A stretch of DNA of 64,000 nt from Candidatus Lumbricidiphila eiseniae (GTDB lineage: Bacteria > Actinomycetota > Actinomycetes > Actinomycetales > Microbacteriaceae). Where the stretch lies: the NCBI GenBank assembly GCA_002529645.1, contig NAEP01000042.1:1-64000 (forward strand). The letters run 5' to 3'. Positions 27,424 to 36,213 of the stretch are shown one piece after another; the stretch's first letter is position 1, and each line of letters begins with the position of its first letter. The position numbers were made by a program, and so were the translations under genes. The notes beneath the pieces are model-generated. The model searched no databases and was not told where the DNA came from. It was given only the letters and a program-made list of their open reading frames with translations.

Positions 27424-29585
27424 AAATGATCACTGCAACAGCTCTTCGCGCTCCCCGAATTGTCTTGGGAATCTGGTTAGCGCTCGTGCTCGGTGCCGCG
27501 CTCTTCGCCGCCCAGCTTGACGCTGCTCTCTCCGGCGGCGGCTTCACCAATCCGCGAGCGGAGGCTCTGCTCACCCAGAAGGTTCTCGAACGGGCGTTTG
27601 GCGATGCTCCAAATCAGTTCGCCATAGTACTCGATTCCGAGACAAGTCTTCCGAAACATCTACTTGTGGACACCGAGACACTGCTAACGGATGCAGGCGC
27701 CTCCTCGATCATGACTCCGAAAACAAATCCGGGATGGCTCTCCGCCGAGGGAACCACTGCCCTGATTGTTGCTGGCTTTAGCGGCGATAATACAGCGGCG
27801 CAGAACCGCGTTCCAGACCTCCAGAAAAAGCTCAGCGCCCTCGTCGGCACCGGTGTTTCGGCATACGTCACCGGGCAAGCTGCCCTTGATTACCAGCTCA
27901 ATATCCACTCAAAAGAAGACGCAACCCGCGCCGAAATGATCGTCTTCCCACTACTCATAGTTGTGCTATTTCTCGTTTTCCGTTCAGTCGTCGCAACGCT
28001 TCTTCCACTGATGATGGCCGGATCATCACTTGCCATCGCAAATGGAATTGGCTTCCTCACAACTCAGGTCACCGAGATTTCCAACCTCTACTCGAACATC
28101 GTGTCGATGATCGGACTTGCCGTTGCCGTGGACTATTCGCTTTTCATTATCAAGCGCTTCCGAGAAGAGTTGGACCAGGGCAAGGAGTCCCTCGCAGCGA
28201 TCCGCGCAACTATGGCCACGGCAGGCCACTCAGTAATTTTCAGCGGCATCGCGGTTATTCTTGCCCTTGCCGCCCTGTTTGTTCCGAATGTTATGGTGTT
28301 CACCAGCATCGCCCTCGGTGGAATCATCGTGACTTTTGCCGCCCTTCTCATTAGCATGACGGTTCTCCCCGCTGCACTCCTTCTCCTTGGTCCCAATATT
28401 GATCGTGGAACTCTTCCCTGGTTGAGACGAAAGAACACTCACCTTGCTCCCCAGTCCCGACCTTTTACGCGGCATCCCGGCCTCGTGAGCGCAGTGGGAA
28501 TTGCCCTCATGATTGCTGCGACGATCCCGATCCTTGGCCTCTCGCTACAATCACCGGTCGCGAGTGCGACTATTTTGCCCGGGAACGATCCCGCCCGCAT
28601 CGGCCTGGAAACTATGACCAAGAAGATCGGTAGTGAGGGATTGTTCCCCATTCAGGTGGTTCTGACCGCGCCGCCCGGTGCTACCGTCAGTGATACGCTG
28701 CGGGCAGTGCAGCAGGCTACCGCGTTTGCCGACAACGAAGCGGGAGTGGCCAAAGTCACATCTGTCACAACGACAGGTGCTCCGAACGAACAGCTACATG
28801 CGGCGCTGTCTTCTGGAGCCATACCCCAGAGCCTGCGCCCACTGTGGGCGATTGACGGAGCGTCGGTGGTCACACGGCTTCTCATCGAAACATCCGATGG
28901 CCCAGACTCTGTGCGTGCCCATGAGCTGGTTGGCACCCTCCGAACCGCGCTACCGCCCACGCTGAACGGATCTGTAACCGTCGCTGTGACGGGAGCCACC
29001 GCCCAGGGTGCCGACTTTGATCAAACTCTTATCCGGTCAATTCCGCTCATCGCTGGCCTCGTGTTCCTGCTCACATTCCTCATGTTGATGGTCGCGTTTC
29101 GCTCGGCAATCTTGCCGCTTCTAGCCCTCTTCTTCAACACGCTTGTCGTCGGTGCCAGCCTGGGCCTTTTGACTCTGCTCCAAAAGACAATCAGCGACGT
29201 TCCGCTTAATTCGGTAACACCGGTCCTGCTCTTTGCCGTCATGTTCGGGCTGAGCATGGACTACATGGTCATTATCATTGCTCGCATCACCGAGGCCTAC
29301 CGAGACGGCAAGGACTTCTATCACGCCATTCAAACCGGAACGGCACAAACACGGAACATGATCAACAGTGCGGCCCTCATCATGATCACCGTCTTCCTCG
29401 CCTTCATGACCGGGCAGATCAGCATTGTTCGCGAGATCGGAATCGGACTCGCGCTCGCTGTTGCCTTCGACGCACTGTTGATTCGGATGGTCATCATGCC
29501 TGCCGTTCTCCGTACCCTCGGGCCTCGGGTTTTCGGTCGCCGTTCTCCGCGTCCCCTACCGTCTCTCACTCCCCCTCAGGAGTGA
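27420..29585 (+). CDS. MMPL/RND-family transporter
   Basis: 721 aa with two sets of TM bundles: VDYSLFIIKRFREEL and MDYMVIIIARITEAY. Confidence 0.9.
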   Translation: MKMITATALRAPRIVLGIWLALVLGAALFAAQLDAALSGGGFTNPRAEALLTQKVLERAFGDAPNQFAIVLDSETSLPKHLLVDTETLLTDAGASSIMTPKTNPGWLSAEGTTALIVAGFSGDNTAAQNRVPDLQKKLSALVGTGVSAYVTGQAALDYQLNIHSKEDATRAEMIVFPLLIVVLFLVFRSVVATLLPLMMAGSSLAIANGIGFLTTQVTEISNLYSNIVSMIGLAVAVDYSLFIIKRFREELDQGKESLAAIRATMATAGHSVIFSGIAVILALAALFVPNVMVFTSIALGGIIVTFAALLISMTVLPAALLLLGPNIDRGTLPWLRRKNTHLAPQSRPFTRHPGLVSAVGIALMIAATIPILGLSLQSPVASATILPGNDPARIGLETMTKKIGSEGLFPIQVVLTAPPGATVSDTLRAVQQATAFADNEAGVAKVTSVTTTGAPNEQLHAALSSGAIPQSLRPLWAIDGASVVTRLLIETSDGPDSVRAHELVGTLRTALPPTLNGSVTVAVTGATAQGADFDQTLIRSIPLIAGLVFLLTFLMLMVAFRSAILPLLALFFNTLVVGASLGLLTLLQKTISDVPLNSVTPVLLFAVMFGLSMDYMVIIIARITEAYRDGKDFYHAIQTGTAQTRNMINSAALIMITVFLAFMTGQISIVREIGIGLALAVAFDALLIRMVIMPAVLRTLGPRVFGRRSPRPLPSLTPPQE

Positions 29586-29651
29586 GAGACCAGTCCCAAT
29601 AGGGATGCCGCCGGGTACGCCGACCAGCACTCCCCCTCGGGAGTAAGAGGC
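29561..29651. repeat. CRISPR-like unit I: two ~24-28-bp repeats; copy 1 spans the MMPL stop codon and a 12-bp-arm hairpin
   Basis: cactccccctc(a/g)ggagt(g/a)agag at 29567 and 29628; period 61; copy 1 hairpin gtctctcactcc-ccctca-ggagtgagagac. Confidence 0.75.
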
Positions 29652-29709
29652 GGGTTATCCTCGCTCCCAGACATTCACACTCCGCCACGAATAGTCCGCT
29701 GAACAGCGG

Positions 29710-29861
29710 AGACTCCTCGCTCACGCGGGGGAACGCGTGCCGCCGCAGTTGCGACAGGTGGGCACCGTGCAGACTCCTCGCTCACGCGGGGGAACGCGGT
29801 AACCGTGGGTTATTCCGGGTGCCGACAGATCGGAGGTTCCTCGCTCACGCGGGGGAACGCG
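29710..29861. CRISPR. CRISPR-like unit J: three 28-bp type I-E-like repeats
   Basis: agactcctcgctcacgcgggggaacgcg at 29710-29737 and 29771-29798 (identical, 33-bp spacer) and 29834-29861 (2 mismatches, 35-bp spacer). Reverse complement CGCGTTCCCCCGCGTGAGCGAGGAGTCT resembles the type I-E repeat pattern. No cas genes nearby. Confidence 0.55.
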
Positions 29862-29874
29862 ACCGGTCGCACAG

Positions 29875-30906
29875 CTAGCTTTCTTGGAGCATCGCGCGCA
29901 GCTTCGTAATCTCGTACAGTGCGACCGAGGCAGCGATACCCGCGTTGAGCGACTCGGTCGCCGCCGAGATTGGAATACTCACGATCGCATCGCACCGCTC
30001 GGCGACCAGCCGCGACAGCCCCTTGCCCTCGCTACCGACGACGATGACGAGCGGTCGATCAGCCCACGATAGTCCCGGCAGCTGCACGTGACCACCACCA
30101 TCAAGCCCGAGCACGAACACTCCTCGCTCCTTCAGAGCGGTGAGCGTCTGCGTCAGATTCCCCGCCATCGCCACCGGAACCCGCGCCGCAGCACCGGCTG
30201 AGGTCTTCCATGCGGCCGAGTTGACGCCCACTGAGCGACGCTGTGGAACAATAACCCCGTGCCCACCGAACGCTCCTGTCGAGCGCAGAATCGCACCCAG
30301 GTTCCGCGGGTCGGTGATGCCGTCGAGAGCGACAAACAACGGTACATCCCGACGAGCTCGCACTGTTTCGAGCAATTCCAACGGGTGCGCGTATGAATAC
30401 GGTGGAACCTTCAACGCAAGTCCTTGGTGCACCCCTCCCTCACCGGCAAGCCGATCCAACTCGGGCCGCATGACTTCAAGAATTGGGATGCCGCGGTGCG
30501 TCGCCATCCTCAACGCCTCTTTCACACGGTCATCCATCTCAATCCGCGCCGCGAGATACAGCGTTGTCGCCGGAATGTGCGCACGCAGCGCCTCGACAAC
30601 GGAGTTGCGACCGGTGACAATCTCGGTGTCATCATGTGCTGTGGCGCGGCGACCGCCGCCACCCGGTGCGCGTATGCCATCGGATCGTCGTCCTGCTGCC
30701 CCGCCCGCAGCCGCAGCATATCGCTCCTTCGCGGACTTCCGCTTACCGGCCGGATGCCACGCCCGATCTTCCGCCTTCGGAGTGGGCCCTTTACCCTCAA
30801 GCGCCTTCCGCCCGTGCCCCCCGGTGCCAACCTGATTCCCGTGTGCTGCTTTCCGCACGGCGCCCGCACGTGGTTTTCCTGCACCCTTCATGTGTCCAGA
30901 CTCCAA
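29875..30906 (-). CDS. rlmB: 23S rRNA (guanosine-2'-O-)-methyltransferase RlmB (SpoU/TrmH family)
   Basis: GRNSVVEALRAHIP...LFVALDGITDPRNLGAILRSTGAFGGHGVIVPQRRS...VVGSEGKGLSRLVAERCD. Confidence 0.9.
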   Translation of the reverse strand: MESGHMKGAGKPRAGAVRKAAHGNQVGTGGHGRKALEGKGPTPKAEDRAWHPAGKRKSAKERYAAAAGGAAGRRSDGIRAPGGGGRRATAHDDTEIVTGRNSVVEALRAHIPATTLYLAARIEMDDRVKEALRMATHRGIPILEVMRPELDRLAGEGGVHQGLALKVPPYSYAHPLELLETVRARRDVPLFVALDGITDPRNLGAILRSTGAFGGHGVIVPQRRSVGVNSAAWKTSAGAAARVPVAMAGNLTQTLTALKERGVFVLGLDGGGHVQLPGLSWADRPLVIVVGSEGKGLSRLVAERCDAIVSIPISAATESLNAGIAASVALYEITKLRAMLQES

Positions 30907-32492
30907 TGCGTCCCGGTGTTAGTGTCCTCGATGGTGATGCCGGCCGCCGCGAGAGTGTCGCGAATTCGATCCGCGGCAACAAAGTCCCGGCACTCCCGCG
31001 CACTCTGACGTTCGGTCAGGAGTCGCTCGACAAGAAATCCGAGTGCCGACGGGGTCTGTGCCGCAACGTTCCACTGTGGGGCCCGCGGATCCAGGCCGAG
31101 CACCCCCAGCATCTGCGTGACCTCAGTGTCGGCGTGCATCGCCGCAGCAAGGTCCGCGCTGTCGAGCGCCTGGTTTCCCCGCCGAACGGTTTCATGCAGC
31201 ACGGCGAGAGCCTCTGGCATCCCGAAATCAGAGTCAAGTGCTGCGGCGAAAGCAGCAGGCACCGGCACGGGCGACACGGGTGCCGCGGACGGCACGGCTG
31301 TTGCGCTCGATAGAGGCGGTGCGGGTTCCGCGGGCGGTGTGGTTGGTGCGGCGGCTTCGTGAGGGGAGACCGCGGCTTTCATGCCTGTCACCCCGTCTGC
31401 GACGGCCACGGGGTGCGCGGGCAAACCGAGCGCTTCGCTTCGATGAGATTGTATGTCTGTCCCGGTCACGCTGCTCGTGGAACCGGCCTGCCGGGCCACT
31501 CGATCAAGGAAGGTTGAGAGGCGTTCCACCGCCGACGTCGCCTCTACCAGCGCGGCCGGGCTGTAGTCAAGCACTGATCGATAGTGCGCGGCTGCCAGGT
31601 AGTACCGCACTGCAAGCGGTGACGCAAGCCGGAACAGGTCGGCGACAAACACCGAGTTGCCCAGCGATTTCGACATCTTCTGCCCGCCAATGGTCACCAA
31701 ACCGTTGTGCACCCAGTATCGGGCGTAGCCGTGTCCCGCGGCGTTGGACTGGGCGAGCTCGTTTTCGTGGTGCGGAAAGCGCAGGTCAAGCCCGCCGCCG
31801 TGCACATCAAACTCGGTACCAAGGTAGCGGCTCGCCATCGCCGAACACTCGAGGTGCCATCCCGGCCGTCCCGGTCCCCACGGAGAGGACCAGGTCGCAG
31901 ACTCGGGTTCGTGCGCCTTCTGCCCCTTCCAGAGCGCAAAGTCACGCGGATCGCGCTTAGCGCGCGCCTCGGTGTCGGTCGCGGCCTCCATTTTGTCACG
32001 CGACTGTCGAGTAAACGACCCGTAATCGGCCCAGCTTGCGGTGTCAAAATAGACGTCTCCGGAGGCATCCGGGGCCACATACGCGTGACCGCGATCAATC
32101 AGCGTAGCGATGAGTTCGTGCATAGTCTGGATGCTGGCAGTGGCCCGCGGCTCGTAGCTGGGCGGCAATATTCCCAGTGAGGCATATGCCGCACTGAACT
32201 CAAGCTCGACGCGGTATGCACGCGCCCACCACTCTTCCGGCACCGGTGCCGTGTCATCGGCCGACGCCTGCAGGATTTTGTCGTCAATGTCGGTGACGTT
32301 TCGCACGAAAGTGACCTCATAGCCGCGATGGGTGAACCATCGCCGCATGATGTCGTAGACCAGTGCGCTGCGCAGATGTCCAATATGCGGACTCGACTGC
32401 ACGGTTGGCCCACAGACATACATGCCCACTCGGCCCTCGTGCCGTGGTTCGAACGCGCGCATTTCCTGCGCTTTCGAATCGTAAAGGTGCAC
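30888..32492 (-). CDS. cysS: cysteinyl-tRNA synthetase
   Basis: MHLYDSKAQEMRAFEP...YVCGPTVQSSPHIGHLRSALVYDIMRR...KMSKSLGN. Confidence 0.95.
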   Translation of the reverse strand: MHLYDSKAQEMRAFEPRHEGRVGMYVCGPTVQSSPHIGHLRSALVYDIMRRWFTHRGYEVTFVRNVTDIDDKILQASADDTAPVPEEWWARAYRVELEFSAAYASLGILPPSYEPRATASIQTMHELIATLIDRGHAYVAPDASGDVYFDTASWADYGSFTRQSRDKMEAATDTEARAKRDPRDFALWKGQKAHEPESATWSSPWGPGRPGWHLECSAMASRYLGTEFDVHGGGLDLRFPHHENELAQSNAAGHGYARYWVHNGLVTIGGQKMSKSLGNSVFVADLFRLASPLAVRYYLAAAHYRSVLDYSPAALVEATSAVERLSTFLDRVARQAGSTSSVTGTDIQSHRSEALGLPAHPVAVADGVTGMKAAVSPHEAAAPTTPPAEPAPPLSSATAVPSAAPVSPVPVPAAFAAALDSDFGMPEALAVLHETVRRGNQALDSADLAAAMHADTEVTQMLGVLGLDPRAPQWNVAAQTPSALGFLVERLLTERQSARECRDFVAADRIRDTLAAAGITIEDTNTGTHWSLDT

Positions 32493-32501
32493 CCGCCCAG
32501 C

Positions 32502-33749
32502 CTAGCTGGACCGACAGACAACGGCTGTTGCGATGGCCGCGATACCCTCACCCCGGCCTGTGAAACCCAGGCCGTCGGTTGTTGTTGCCGAGATGTTCAC
32601 GGGAGCACCAAGAATCGATGCGAGCAGTTCCTGGGCTTCCACCCGACGCGAGGCGACCTTCGGAAGATTACCGACCACCTGCACTGATACGTTCCCAATC
32701 CGATACCCGGCAGCACGCGTCCGTGCCACGGTCTCACGCAGGAAGTATTCTCCGGCTGCTCCGCGCAGCTGCGGCTCTGCTGTTCCAAAATTGCTGCCCA
32801 GATCCCCCAACCCGGATGCGGCCAATAGCGCGTCGCAGATCGCGTGCACCGCGACATCCCCGTCCGAATGGCCCGACAGTCCACGATGGCCTGGCCAGTG
32901 CAGCCCAGCGACCCACAGCGGAACATCTTCGGCCTCACCAGCAAACGCGTGACTGTCGACACCGGTACCAACCCGCGGCACAGACACACTTGAATCAGCA
33001 CTCACAGTATTCAAAATACGACTGAAAGTGTCTGAATCAACATTCATAATATCTGAACCATCGCCCGCGGCATCCCACGTCATCGCTCGTCGGAGATCCG
33101 CCGGGGTCGTGATCTTGAACGCTGCCGGATCACCCGCAATGACATCAACCGGATGCCCCGCCGCAGCCATCACGGCCGCATCGTCGGTGTAGTCTTCGTG
33201 CGCCACCGCATACGCGGCAATAAGGTGATCGCGCGGGAAACCCTGCGGGGTTTGCACGGCAACGAGCTCCGATCGATCAACCGTTGCCACCACCGCGCGG
33301 TGGCCGTTGACGCGCTTGATGGTGTCCGCAACATCCAACGCGGGCACGATGCCGCGGCCACGCGCCCGCACTGCCGCAACAACCTCGTCAAACAGGTGTG
33401 TCGGAGCGAGTGGGCGGGCGGCATCGTGTACAAGCACCGTGCGCACCCCTGCTGACACCCGGTCAAGACCGCGAGCAACCGATCCCTGCCGAGTCGACGC
33501 ACCAGCAGTCACCACGATCGAGGGTGTGGATGCCCCGGCCAGCACCTGTCGCGTGGCATCAATGTGTTCTGGCGCCACCACGACGATCACCTGCGGCTTG
33601 TGCCGCATCCCGAGCGCTGCGAGCACCGCGTGCTCGAGGAGGGTGCGCCCACTAAGCAACACAAAGGCTTTCGGTGTGGGGTGCCCCAGCCGCGTGCCAC
33701 TCCCTGCCGCAACGATAACGACCGCGACATCCGGACTGCTCTCCATCAT
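32502..33749 (-). CDS. ispDF: bifunctional IspD/IspF
   Basis: [15 protein letters not shown] (IspD) fused to [11 protein letters not shown]...[18 protein letters not shown] (IspF). Confidence 0.9.
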   Translation of the reverse strand: MMESSPDVAVVIVAAGSGTRLGHPTPKAFVLLSGRTLLEHAVLAALGMRHKPQVIVVVAPEHIDATRQVLAGASTPSIVVTAGASTRQGSVARGLDRVSAGVRTVLVHDAARPLAPTHLFDEVVAAVRARGRGIVPALDVADTIKRVNGHRAVVATVDRSELVAVQTPQGFPRDHLIAAYAVAHEDYTDDAAVMAAAGHPVDVIAGDPAAFKITTPADLRRAMTWDAAGDGSDIMNVDSDTFSRILNTVSADSSVSVPRVGTGVDSHAFAGEAEDVPLWVAGLHWPGHRGLSGHSDGDVAVHAICDALLAASGLGDLGSNFGTAEPQLRGAAGEYFLRETVARTRAAGYRIGNVSVQVVGNLPKVASRRVEAQELLASILGAPVNISATTTDGLGFTGRGEGIAAIATAVVCRSS

Positions 33750-33827
33750 TCGAGCGTAGCGCCCGAGAACGCAACAACAACCGACACACTGACCGCACAA
33801 ACTAGCGGCGACACCGCACCGCCCAAG

Positions 33828-34310
33828 CTACGACGCGAGAACCTCGTCGAGAACGTGAGAGGCTTTCTCCTCGTCGGTCTTCTCGGCGAGCGCGAGCTCA
33901 GAGATGAGGATCTGCCGTGCCTTGGCCAGCATGCGCTTTTCGCCCGCGGAGAGGCCGCGGTCTTGATCACGGCGCCAGAGGTCGCGCACGACCTCGGACA
34001 CCTTGATGACATCACCCGATGCAAGCTTCTCAAGGTTCGCTTTGTAGCGCCGCGACCAGTTGGTCGGCTCCTCTGTGAACGGGGCACGAAGCACCTCAAA
34101 CACACGGTCAAGGCCCTCACGACCAATGACATCGCGGACACCGACGAGGTCAATATTGTCGGCCGGAACCTCGATCACCAGATCGCCCTGCGTGACATTT
34201 AGTTTAAGGTAGAGCTTTTCTTCCCCCCTAATGGTTCTCTTCTTCACCTCAGTTATTGTTGCGGCTCCGTGGTGCGGGTACACAACCGTCTCGCCAACCT
34301 CAAACAGCAT
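33828..34310 (-). CDS. carD: CarD-family transcriptional regulator
   Basis: [52 protein letters not shown]. Confidence 0.95.
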   Translation of the reverse strand: MLFEVGETVVYPHHGAATITEVKKRTIRGEEKLYLKLNVTQGDLVIEVPADNIDLVGVRDVIGREGLDRVFEVLRAPFTEEPTNWSRRYKANLEKLASGDVIKVSEVVRDLWRRDQDRGLSAGEKRMLAKARQILISELALAEKTDEEKASHVLDEVLAS

Positions 34311-34468
34311 GAATTGTCATCCTTTCGGCATGTCCTATACTAGCACATCGGCGCCCCGTGCTATGCACACCCGTGTTCAAACCTGAGGTACACCGCTGTG
34401 ATGTTGTGACACGTGTTCGAGGGAGAAACGCAACGCGTGGCGGTATCACATTCGCTGAGTCGAAGGTT

Positions 34469-34557
34469 GCGCTTCCACCTCGAGCACGGAACGCCGCCGA
34501 ACCGCGCTGGCAAGACTTCGATGTCGACAGCGTTTCCACCTCGAGCACGGAACGCCG
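34469..34557. repeat. CRISPR-like unit K: two 28-bp repeats with a 33-bp spacer
   Basis: gcg(c/t)ttccacctcgagcacggaacgccg at 34469-34496 and 34530-34557; 1 mismatch; period 61; dyad GCGTT(T)CC..GGAACGC. Confidence 0.8.
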
Positions 34558-34569
34558 TCAGGCCAGAAA

Positions 34570-34656
34570 CCGGCGTCCGAGACAGCGGGACGGAGTATCC
34601 GACCCGCTCGGCATACGGCCTCGCTGCAGCCGGCGTCCAAGACAGCGGGACGGAGT
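34570..34656. repeat. CRISPR-like unit L: two 27-bp repeats with a 33-bp spacer
   Basis: ccggcgtcc(g/a)agacagcgggacggagt at 34570-34596 and 34630-34656; 1 mismatch; period 60; dyad CGTCC..GGACG. Confidence 0.8.
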
Positions 34657-34765
34657 CGACGACGATGCTGCGACAGCGGGCCAACGCTCCTGGCCTACGC
34701 TAAGATCGAGGTCGATTCCACCGCGCGTTCTTTTCACCGGACCGCGCCGAACTACGGGAGTAAAC

Positions 34766-35437
34766 GTGAAGGTTCGTGTCGCGGCATCCGCAGTCTTGGC
34801 TGCGGCGGTCACCCTGGCGGCCAGCGGCTGCACGCTGACGGCGTACCAGGCAACGCTGGCACACTACGAACCGAGCGACGGCGTCTCCGCCAGTGTGGGC
34901 TCACTCGACATTCGCAACATCCTCGTTGTGAGCGCTGATGGGAGCGTTGGAAACCTCATCATGACGGTCATCAACACCGGAACAGAGGATGTCGCACTCG
35001 GCGTGCAACCCGGCGCGGGCGGGGTGACTCAAACCGTCCGGGTCCCAGCCGGCAGCACGGTGTCACTCGGAACCGGAACCGCCGACGCCGCAACCGGCAG
35101 CACGGTGTCGCCCACCTCGACGACCCGCCCGATAACCACCCAGGGGAGCGCGTCCACCACCCCAAGCACCACGGTCGCAACGGCGACGGGCACACCCGCT
35201 GCTACCGCACCGGCAACAACCGGTCCTTCACCATCATCAACCTCAGCGGGAGATTCCACCCCGCCCGCGGTGCCATCTCCCGCCGGTGCCCGTAAGGCAC
35301 TGCCCCTGAGTGGATTCCACACCCAGCCGGGTGACCTGGTCTCGCTCTACTTCCAGTACGGCACCGCCGAGGGGGTCGTCACATCGGTCCCGGTGCTTGA
35401 CGGTCGGACCGGCCACTACCGCGCTTTCGTCTCCTAG
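34766..35437 (+). CDS. secreted lipoprotein, LpqE-like, with Thr/Pro-rich region
   Basis: VKVRVAASAVLAAAVTLAASGCTLTAYQ lipobox; position beside carD/ispDF as seen for LpqE-type genes. Confidence 0.65.
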   Translation: MKVRVAASAVLAAAVTLAASGCTLTAYQATLAHYEPSDGVSASVGSLDIRNILVVSADGSVGNLIMTVINTGTEDVALGVQPGAGGVTQTVRVPAGSTVSLGTGTADAATGSTVSPTSTTRPITTQGSASTTPSTTVATATGTPAATAPATTGPSPSSTSAGDSTPPAVPSPAGARKALPLSGFHTQPGDLVSLYFQYGTAEGVVTSVPVLDGRTGHYRAFVS

Positions 35438-35521
35438 CCGACACTCCCGCGACACATCGTGGCCTCTCGACGAAGTGGCCTGAGCTGTTGTGCCCCTGCT
35501 CCCCCACCTCCCGCAGTGACG

Positions 35522-36202
35522 CTAGTATTCGAATCGATACCCGAGACCACGCACGGTCACAAGGTGAACCGGCTCAGACGGGTTCTTCTCAATCTTTGAG
35601 CGGATGCGTTTGATGTGCACGTCAAGCGTCTTGGTGTCACCGAAGTAGTCTGATCCCCACACCCGGTCGATGAGCTGCCCGCGGGTCAGCACTCGGCCCG
35701 CGTTTCGCATGAGCAGTTCCAATAGCTCAAACTCCTTCAAGGGCATCGGGATGCCTCGGCCGCTGACCTCAACGGTGTGGCGGTCGACATCCATCCGCAC
35801 CTCACCACCCTCCAAAATCGACGCGTCGTAGTTCTCGACCTCCACTTGTCGGCGTAACACGGCACGAATACGCGCCAACAGCTCGCGAGTGGAGTACGGC
35901 TTGGTGACATAATCATCCGCACCGAGTTCTAGCCCCACAACAGTGTCGATCTCAGAGTCTTTCGCCGTGAGCATAATGATGGGCACCTGCGAGCGAGCAC
36001 GCAGTTCCCGACACACCTCAGTGCCCGACAACCCGGGCAACATCACATCGAGTAACACGAGGCCGGGAGTTGATTTGTCAAAGACGCTGAGCGCCTCCAG
36101 CCCGTCACCAGCAACGGTCACCTCGTACCCTTCGCGTTCGAGCAAGAAACTCAGCGGTTCGCTCAGTGCAGGTTCATCCTCGACAAGCAGAATGCGGGTC
36201 AC
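35522..36202 (-). CDS. regX3: OmpR/PhoB-family response regulator (RegX3-like)
   Basis: VTRILLVEDEPALSEPLSFLLEREGYEV...winged-helix C-terminus; paired with SenX3-like kinase. Confidence 0.85.
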   Translation of the reverse strand: MTRILLVEDEPALSEPLSFLLEREGYEVTVAGDGLEALSVFDKSTPGLVLLDVMLPGLSGTEVCRELRARSQVPIIMLTAKDSEIDTVVGLELGADDYVTKPYSTRELLARIRAVLRRQVEVENYDASILEGGEVRMDVDRHTVEVSGRGIPMPLKEFELLELLMRNAGRVLTRGQLIDRVWGSDYFGDTKTLDVHIKRIRSKIEKNPSEPVHLVTVRGLGYRFEY

Positions 36203-36213
36203 TCCGTTGCTCC

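Noticed and set aside
32502-33749. IspD-IspF fusion as novel
   Set aside because: Bifunctional IspDF enzymes are well known.
34408-34435. Possible third, degenerate copy of unit K (cgtgttcgagggagaaacgcaacg) ~60 bp upstream
   Set aside because: Similarity is limited to a few short words and could not be defended as a repeat copy.
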